A DNA stretch of 5,656 nt, from contig JBAQUF010000011.1 of the NCBI GenBank assembly GCA_049297375.1, positions 1 to 5,656 on the forward strand. Direction: 5' to 3'. Shown here in pieces: positions 1-3,655 of this stretch (positions within the stretch are counted from its first letter, which is position 1; each line of letters opens with the position of its first letter). Source of the DNA: JAAZNV01 sp049297375. Its GTDB lineage: Bacteria; Patescibacteriota; WWE3; UBA101185; UBA10185. Under the pieces are notes generated by a model. That model had not been told where the DNA came from and did no database searches. It saw only the letters and a list, made by a program, of their open reading frames with translations. Both the position numbers and the translations under genes were made by a program.

Positions 1-1309
1 CTACATGAGTTAAATCACTTCTACCTAATGCAGATCTGTAGTGTATAAGAGAAATTAAAGTTAAAAGTCCATGTACAACTCCTTCATTCTTATATCTACC
101 CTTTATATAAACAAAGAAGAATAAAACTGCATAAATAAGAACATTTAAACTTAAGAGAATAAGTGGAAGTGTAAAACGAAAAGATTTAAGTAAACTAGGA
201 AATGGGTAAACATAAGAATCAATTAAATCTTTAACTTTGTAAAAATAACCAAAGTTAGAAATAAAAGATAAAAACTCTTTATGTCCAACCAAAGAATAAA
301 AAACCACCCAACCAAAGATAACTCCTGAGAATAAGTAAGCAGAGTAAGTTGCTAAGTCTTTGGGTTTATATACCTTTATTAAAGCAACAACAGGTACAAA
401 CAATATCACAAGAGCTGTAAAGTATATTCCCATATCTAAACTGTAAAAAGCACTTATTGATGAGAATAAACCTGCAACAAAATACAAAACCCTACTCCTT
501 TTATTCAAAGCCATTATCAAAAAGAACATTCCAAACAAAAGAGGAACGTCTCTTCTATCAAAATTTTGAATTCTTAATGATACTAAATAAAAGAAAAGAA
601 TTGTTTGAACTAGCAATGAAGAAGTATCTTTAGTTTTATCCTTAAATGACCTCCATATCGCAAATAATAGAAGTGCAAGTCCTACTGGTACTAGAATCTT
701 TAACAACTCAACAGTAATTCTGTAAGCTCCAATGGAATTTACTCCAAACAACTTCCATCCAAGAACAGCAGTAAACATGTCATAGAAAGCTCCATGAACA
801 AATAATGTTCCTGACCAAGTCCCCTTTCCATTTATATGGTTAAATGCAGGTGTTATTTGTTCTCCTTCATGAAAGATATCAAAACCAGACGTTGTAAAAT
901 CCTCTTGAGCAAATACTAAACATGGAAAGAGAACCAGTAAAGAAAGGGTAATAATTAGAAACTTTTCACTTAAAAACGAAGCTTTAGCTTGGTTAACTCC
1001 ATTAGCATTAGAACTTTCAGTGTCTTTTCCTAAAGAAGAAAAAACATTTAAAACTAATTTCTTAACTGAAGGTACAAGAAGAGAAAGAGCAAATACCAGT
1101 ACCGGCATTAAAACAAAAATGATAAATCTAATATAGTTATTTACTGGATTAAACTCGATTTGTGCTAGTTTTCCAGATGCAAGGTAAGGATTTGAAAATG
1201 GTAAGCTAATATGATTCCAAAGGAGAGTAGAGAGAAAATAACCAATAACAACGGATAGTCCCAGTACTACATAAAACTTTAATAAACTAAAAATTCGTGT
1301 TCTTTCCAT
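1..1309 (-). CDS. Polytopic membrane protein, possible GT-C type glycosyltransferase (C-terminus outside window)
   Basis: An uninterrupted minus-strand frame of 436 codons starts at ATG 1309 and has no stop before the left edge. Hydrophobic segments lie near residues 12-32, 60-80, 117-134, 200-218, 236-250, 256-272, 277-290, 297-314, 325-341 and 378-401, so this is an inner-membrane protein of ten or more helices. After the third helix comes an acidic/His loop, residues 144-156, with D144, H147, E148 and E150 (FDIFHEGEQ), then H172 and D177. An early acidic extracytoplasmic loop is typical of GT-C glycosyltransferases, which use lipid-linked sugar donors. The visible end, RSALGRSDLTHV (425-436), looks like a conserved motif; I recall similar Arg-Ser-Asp-x-x-His segments in large bacterial membrane proteins but cannot name the family. 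The start follows the tRNA-Ser 3' end by 28 bases with no terminator between, so co-transcription with the tRNA is likely. The Shine-Dalgarno sequence is weak (AAGG, 12 bases upstream). Membrane protein: sure. Enzyme class: tentative. Confidence 0.8.
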   Translation of the reverse strand, partial: MERTRIFSLLKFYVVLGLSVVIGYFLSTLLWNHISLPFSNPYLASGKLAQIEFNPVNNYIRFIIFVLMPVLVFALSLLVPSVKKLVLNVFSSLGKDTESSNANGVNQAKASFLSEKFLIITLSLLVLFPCLVFAQEDFTTSGFDIFHEGEQITPAFNHINGKGTWSGTLFVHGAFYDMFTAVLGWKLFGVNSIGAYRITVELLKILVPVGLALLLFAIWRSFKDKTKDTSSLLVQTILFFYLVSLRIQNFDRRDVPLLFGMFFLIMALNKRSRVLYFVAGLFSSISAFYSLDMGIYFTALVILFVPVVALIKVYKPKDLATYSAYLFSGVIFGWVVFYSLVGHKEFLSFISNFGYFYKVKDLIDSYVYPFPSLLKSFRFTLPLILLSLNVLIYAVLFFFVYIKGRYKNEGVVHGLLTLISLIHYRSALGRSDLTHV

Positions 1310-1337
1310 CTTATTTTAATACCTTAGTAGATTATTA

Positions 1338-1426
1338 TGGCGGAGGGTACAGGATTTGAACCTGTGGACCAGTTTAACCTAGTCACGGATTAGCAATCCG
1401 CTGCATTACCACTCTGCCAACCCTCC
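1338..1426 (-). tRNA. tRNA-Ser (GCT anticodon), reads AGC/AGU codons
   Basis: The minus strand folds as a class II tRNA of 89 nt. The acceptor strands GGAGGGT and ACCCTCC pair over 7 bp, followed by discriminator G and an encoded CCA. The anticodon stem GCGGA/TCCGT (one G-U pair) closes the loop TTGCTAA, placing anticodon GCT at 1392-1394. A long variable arm lies between the anticodon and T arms. The T arm is ACAGG/CCTGT with loop TTCAAAT. Long variable arm plus GCT identifies serine. It lies 31 bases after the comF stop, and its own -10 box is in that gap. Confidence 0.97.
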
Positions 1427-1445
1427 AAGAGTAAAGAATGCTCAC

Positions 1446-1451
1446 ATTATA
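1446..1451 (-). promoter_or_regulatory. Candidate -10 box for tRNA-Ser
   Basis: On the minus strand this is a perfect TATAAT, 19 bases before the tRNA 5' end, so transcription would start about 12 bases ahead of the mature tRNA. The best upstream hexamer (TTAAGT at 1470-1475, 18-base spacer) is a poor -35 and lies inside the 3' end of comF. The promoter would also serve the membrane-protein gene behind the tRNA. Confidence 0.5.
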
Positions 1452-1457
1452 CCAAAG

Positions 1458-2135
1458 TTAGAGCTTTTTACTTAAAGAAAAGCATTTAACATCAACTGCT
1501 CCATTTTGGTATAAAACCTTGGAAGCTTCTAGGAATGTAGCACCTGTTGTAGTTATATCGTCAATTAGAAGAATTTTCTTTCCTTTAACATTACAGTTGG
1601 AAATAAAAGAATCGCTAACATTTTTAAATCTTTGTTTCCTGCTAGAACTATGCTGTGATTTTGTGTCTCTAATTCTCTTTAAAAGAGAATTATCTACTTC
1701 TAATTTAAATCTTTTTGAAAATGATTTTGATATTACATCCACTTGGTTAAAACCTCTTAGCTTTTGCTTTTCTTTACTTATTGGAATAGAAACAATAACA
1801 AAATCTTTAAAGTTATATCCCCATTCATAAGCTAAATTTACACCTTCAAAAGATAATCTCTTTAAACACATAAACATTCTAGAGGAGTACTTAGATTTTC
1901 TAATGCAACCCCTAACATTACCTCCATATACGAAGACGCTCAGTACTTGAGTGGGTATTCCTGCTTTATAGCAGTATTTATGAGTCATACCATCAATGCT
2001 AGGTTTATCACAAACGATACAACGCTGTTCCAAAAGCAGTAAGCAGTTAGAAATACAATTTTCACAAAATACATCCCCAACACAACCACAAAAGACACAT
2101 TTTGGAGGAAATAATGTATTAATTATCTTTTCCAT
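1458..2135 (-). CDS. comF: ComF family protein (zinc finger plus phosphoribosyltransferase fold)
   Basis: This 225-residue protein has the ordinary ComF/GntX length and layout. The N-terminus MEKIINTLFPPKCVFCG matches the usual LFPPxCxxC opening, which supports ATG 2135 as the start. Zinc-ligand Cys pairs are C13/C16 and C24/C27, with a second set C39/C42 and C55. RGFNQ (127-131) and the TxSQxxxSxxxRxxNV stretch (about 158-173) are ComF hallmarks. ILLIDDITTTGAT (188-200) is the PRPP-binding loop of type I phosphoribosyltransferases, with both Asp residues present. In naturally competent bacteria ComF is cytoplasmic and acts with the ComFA helicase and DprA-side machinery on incoming single-stranded DNA; its chemical reaction is not settled. 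No comFA or comEC is visible here. No convincing Shine-Dalgarno sequence or promoter is seen; instead a nested inverted repeat occupies the leader. The protein appears intact. Confidence 0.95.
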   Translation of the reverse strand: MEKIINTLFPPKCVFCGCVGDVFCENCISNCLLLLEQRCIVCDKPSIDGMTHKYCYKAGIPTQVLSVFVYGGNVRGCIRKSKYSSRMFMCLKRLSFEGVNLAYEWGYNFKDFVIVSIPISKEKQKLRGFNQVDVISKSFSKRFKLEVDNSLLKRIRDTKSQHSSSRKQRFKNVSDSFISNCNVKGKKILLIDDITTTGATFLEASKVLYQNGAVDVKCFSLSKKL

Positions 2136-2138
2136 AAG

Positions 2139-2147
2139 TTATCCACA
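2139..2147 (+). promoter_or_regulatory. Perfect match to DnaA box TTATCCACA
   Basis: TTATCCACA is the high-affinity DnaA-box sequence. It sits four bases upstream of the comF start codon (which is on the opposite strand). A 7-of-9 match in the opposite orientation, TGTGGGGAA, lies at 2226-2234. One perfect 9-mer in a window this size is not rare enough to prove function, and no dnaA or dnaN gene is in view. It could be a DnaA-regulated promoter element, part of an origin-like cluster, or chance. Confidence 0.35.
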
Positions 2148-2230
2148 TAGGTAAATACCCTCTACCTACAATTTATAGCAGCTTATATACCTATAGCTCC
2201 AATCAACTTTGACCTGTAGGTATTATGTGG
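2143..2230. repeat. Nested inverted repeat in the comF leader
   Basis: The left arm CCACATA (2143-2149) and TACCTACA (2163-2170) match the reverse complement of the right arm, TGTAGGTA (2215-2222) followed by TTATGTGG (2223-2230). The left arm is interrupted by 13 bases that contain their own small palindrome, GGTA-AA-TACC (2150-2159). The arms enclose 44 AT-rich bases. If transcribed with comF, the outer CCACATA/TATGTGG pairing would fold sequence just upstream of the start codon. It could be an RNA leader structure or a protein-binding site on DNA. Confidence 0.6.
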
Positions 2231-2254
2231 GGAAAAGAATAGAAGGTAAAGGTA
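2149..2254. repeat. Cluster of six AGGTA/TACCT pentamers
   Basis: AGGTA occurs at 2149, 2218, 2244 and 2250, and its complement TACCT at 2163 and 2188; numbers give first bases. The last two plus-strand copies sit in abutting AAGGTAA units sharing one base (2243-2255). Six copies in about 106 bases compares with well under one expected by chance for a pentamer counted on both strands. The cluster overlaps the inverted repeat and the DnaA-box match. It resembles a small iteron or regulator-site array; the binding factor is unknown. Confidence 0.5.
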
Positions 2255-2276
2255 ACATATTCTAGTAGGGCTAGAT

Positions 2277-2318
2277 AAAAAAATAACCCCCGAAGATGAC
2301 TAATCCTAACAGGGGTTA
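2277..2318 (-). terminator. Intrinsic terminator overlapping the stop of the 97-residue gene
   Basis: On the minus strand TAACCCC (2312-2318) pairs with GGGGTTA (2284-2290) over 7 bp, with a loop of about 21 nt, followed by seven T residues (2277-2283). The first three bases of the stem are the TAA stop codon of the upstream gene. No T run is present in the other direction, so it works for minus-strand transcription. It separates the smpB/tmRNA/97-residue block from comF. Confidence 0.8.
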
Positions 2319-2609
2319 CTTAGGCAGAAACGTAGCAATCTCCTTTCTTTCCTTATCGTAAACAACAATCATTTCCGGATATAAAGACTTTTCTGCAAGA
2401 TGTTTTGGAACAGGAATACTCCACTTAGTTACACGGTTGGACAATCTCCTCACATATGTTGCTTGTCCGGTTTGGATAGCTCTTATTAATTGTTTAATAT
2501 CACCGCTTGTGAGATCAATGTTGTACCTTTCTTTTGCTCTTCTAATGGCATGTTTCCTTTCAGACTCCTTCTTTGAAAGCTTCCGTCTTTTCTTAGGATA
2601 AACGGACAC
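2316..2609 (-). CDS. Small basic protein of unknown function, possibly DUF4258/BrnT-like fold
   Basis: I do not recognise this 97-residue protein with certainty. The start is GTG at 2609, backed by a strong Shine-Dalgarno AGGAGG (2615-2620) at 5-base spacing, with an in-frame stop further upstream. Residues 1-28 are strongly basic (PKKRRKLSKK). Residues 20-48 read H-A-x-x-R...R-Y-x-I-x-L...DI..LI.AI..G, and residues 80-95 end in MIVVYDKERKEIATFL. That order (His-Ala, Arg, short helix, then VV-x-D...I.T strand) resembles DUF4258 and related RelE/BrnT-like toxin-fold proteins; this is a pattern-level guess. No antitoxin-like partner is adjacent. By hand count it is about 38% G+C against about 30% for smpB, and it lies directly behind the tmRNA 3' end, a common integration site, so acquisition is possible. 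A nucleic-acid-binding role would suit its charge. Confidence 0.75.
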   Translation of the reverse strand: MSVYPKKRRKLSKKESERKHAIRRAKERYNIDLTSGDIKQLIRAIQTGQATYVRRLSNRVTKWSIPVPKHLAEKSLYPEMIVVYDKERKEIATFLPK

Positions 2610-2636
2610 TTTCCCCTCCTCTCTTTTTTATTTATG

Positions 2637-2648
2637 TGTTTGCAAACA
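2637..2648. promoter_or_regulatory. Perfect 12-bp palindrome TGTTTGCAAACA, operator-like
   Basis: The sequence equals its own reverse complement and lies between the tmRNA 3' end and the Shine-Dalgarno of the 97-residue gene. No T run follows in either direction, so it is not an intrinsic terminator. Its place, 28 bases ahead of the start, suits an operator for a dimeric regulator, perhaps autoregulation. No clear -10/-35 pair could be assigned to this gene. Confidence 0.35.
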
Positions 2649-2679
2649 AACTGCGATATACACGGTACTTATGACATCT

Positions 2680-3057
2680 TGGTAGGGATGGGAAGAATCG
2701 AACTCCCGTCCTAATACACTTTATACATAGCATCTACAAGTTTAGATAAACTTATCTTAAGAAAGCAGGTGTTTATCAAACCCTTAAACTTTCTGCAGGT
2801 AATTTCTTTGAGATTTATCCCTTGGCGATTTAAGCTAACCAATCTTAAATAACCTCATCCTAGCTTTATTAGACTAAGCCAAGAACTCTCTAGGAAGAAT
2901 TCCTGTTGTCTGTTAATTCTTAATAAAATTAAGCGTTAACATATGCCATTGCTGGCACAAATGCTTTTTCGGCATTTATATTTTTTGCTGGTTTAAGGCA
3001 CCCGCAAACCTACTTGCAATTATGCAAAACTGTATCAGTCAAATCCTGTGCATCCCC
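2680..3057 (-). ncRNA. ssrA: Transfer-messenger RNA (tmRNA)
   Basis: This one-piece tmRNA of 378 nt rescues ribosomes stalled on broken mRNA, together with SmpB. The 5' end GGGGATG pairs with CATCCCT before the discriminator A and encoded CCA (7 bp, first pair G-U). AGGATTTGAC after the acceptor strand is the tmRNA form of the reduced D region. The T arm is GGGAG/CTTCC with loop TTCGATT. Helix H2 is confirmed by CTGATACA (3031-3038) pairing with TGTATTAG (2711-2718). Downstream of the 5' domain, TTTGC and GCAAA fit the second stem of pseudoknot PK1, followed by the A-rich run that precedes the resume codon. After the tag stop, a helix of GTTAA/TTAAC and TTAAT/ATTAA (2912-2940) encloses the stop, as in other tmRNAs. 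It is not circularly permuted. No terminator is seen right after the 3' end, so transcription may read into the 97-residue gene. Confidence 0.97.
2929..2973 (-). other. tmRNA tag reading frame, most likely AEKAFVPAMAYVNA
   Basis: The only open frame of tag length ends in a TAA at 2929-2931 inside the post-tag helix. Reading GCC at 2973 as the resume codon gives 14 residues, AEKAFVPAMAYVNA. This places the resume codon after the A-rich run that follows PK1, as in E. coli. The preceding AAT codon (adding Asn) is a possible alternative; a GCA further upstream is less likely because it would lie in the PK1 stem. The C-terminus is VNA rather than the usual LAA or VAA. The frame is secure; the exact first codon is not. 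Confidence 0.7.
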
Positions 3058-3060
3058 TTG

Positions 3061-3080
3061 TAAAAGTACAGCAACTTTTA
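3061..3080 (-). other. Perfect 7-bp hairpin just upstream of the tmRNA 5' end
   Basis: TAAAAGT and ACTTTTA form a 7-bp stem with a 6-nt loop, ending three bases before the mature tmRNA 5' end. It could be a leader structure for 5' processing or a weak end signal after smpB. The same bases hold TACTTT (3063-3068), which would place a transcription start close to 3057 if it were a -10 box, but no -35 matches. Confidence 0.45.
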
Positions 3081-3129
3081 ACTTAAGCTGGTGAAACGAA
3101 TTCTACAATATTTTTGTTGTTAAATCAAC

Positions 3130-3609
3130 CTATAAAGTGTACTCTCTTCTAAATTCTTTTGATTCAACATCCATATCTTTTTGTACTTGTTTATCTTTAG
3201 CTGCTTGTTTCTTTTCAAACTCTTTCTTACCCTTAACAACTGCAAACTCAAGCTTAATATTATTGTTAACTATTATTAAAGCTAAAGGAACTGCAGTCTT
3301 CCCCTTCTCTGACATATCCCTAGACAATTCAAGTATCTCTTTCTTATTTAATAAAAGCTTTCTTGCTTTTCTAGAATCTATGTCACCTATTTCCTTTGAC
3401 TGTTTTGAATACTTACCAATATTAAGATTAAGGATAACTACTTCATTATTTACTACTTTAATATACGACCCTTCAAAATCTACTTTTCCTTCTCTTATAG
3501 CCTTAACTTCATACCCTTTTAATACAATTCCAGCAGTATACTTCTCAAGAAGTGTGTGATTAAACAATGCTTTTCTATTTTTTGCTAAAAACTTTCCTTT
3601 TATCATCAT
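3130..3609 (-). CDS. smpB: SsrA-binding protein SmpB
   Basis: SmpB binds the tRNA-like domain of tmRNA and carries it into the A site of stalled ribosomes, its tail reading the empty mRNA channel. The 159-residue length is normal. Family landmarks run in order: NRKA (11-14), the AGIVLKGYEVKAIREGK stretch (26-42), SYIKV (48-52), ARKLLLNKKEI (82-92), VPLALIIVNN near 107-116, and the VVKGKKEFEKK end of the OB core (124-134). The tail (135-159) is charged but lacks the usual DIKxR spacing, reading QAAKDKQVQKDMDVESKEFRREYTL in two parts around M146. Two ATG codons open the frame (3609 and 3606); neither has a clear Shine-Dalgarno. The tmRNA gene starts 72 bases downstream on the same strand, so co-expression is natural. 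The stop is TAG. Confidence 0.96.
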   Translation of the reverse strand: MMIKGKFLAKNRKALFNHTLLEKYTAGIVLKGYEVKAIREGKVDFEGSYIKVVNNEVVILNLNIGKYSKQSKEIGDIDSRKARKLLLNKKEILELSRDMSEKGKTAVPLALIIVNNNIKLEFAVVKGKKEFEKKQAAKDKQVQKDMDVESKEFRREYTL

Positions 3610-3619
3610 TTCTTGGTTT

Positions 3620-3628
3620 ATTTTATCA
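3620..3628 (-). promoter_or_regulatory. Candidate extended -10 promoter of smpB
   Basis: The minus strand reads TGATAAAAT: TAAAAT matches the -10 consensus at 5 of 6 bases and is preceded by the TGn of extended -10 promoters. Transcription would then start only about 4 bases before the smpB ATG. An alternative TATAAC at 3636-3641 would give a leader of about 20 nt. No good -35 is seen for either. Confidence 0.4.
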
Positions 3629-3634
3629 AGTCTT

Positions 3635-3643
3635 TGTTATAAT
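3635..3643 (+). promoter_or_regulatory. Extended -10 promoter of the secreted-protein gene
   Basis: TGTTATAAT combines a perfect TATAAT (3638-3643) with the upstream TGn. The -35 region is poor (TTGGTT at 3613-3618 with a 19-base spacer), as is common when the extended element is present. The predicted start near 3650 leaves only about six untranslated bases before ATG 3656, so the message would be almost leaderless. This agrees with the lack of a convincing Shine-Dalgarno. Confidence 0.55.
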
Positions 3644-3655
3644 AGATAACGAGAT

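Noticed and set aside
1519..1830. Plus-strand open frame of 103 codons opposite comF
   Set aside because: It is antisense to a clearly recognisable ComF and its translation has no domain-like pattern; low-GC genomes give such mirror frames readily.
2209..2226. Plus-strand promoter from TTGACC (2209) and TATTAT (2221)
   Set aside because: The hexamers are only about 6 bases apart, far short of the needed 16-18, and no plus-strand gene follows.
2138..2255. Chromosomal origin oriC
   Set aside because: Only one perfect DnaA box is present and no dnaA, dnaN or rnpA neighbour is visible; kept only as an origin-like or regulatory finding.
2263..2275. Possible remnant copy of the tmRNA 3' end, as an attachment-site duplicate behind the 97-residue gene
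   Set aside because: The best match to the tmRNA terminus is about 9 of 13 bases around GTAGGG, which is within chance; no integrase is present.
3137..3559. Plus-strand open frame of 140 codons opposite smpB
   Set aside because: It lies entirely within conserved SmpB coding sequence, and its Ser/Phe/Leu-rich translation is what reverse-reading Lys/Glu-rich codons produces.
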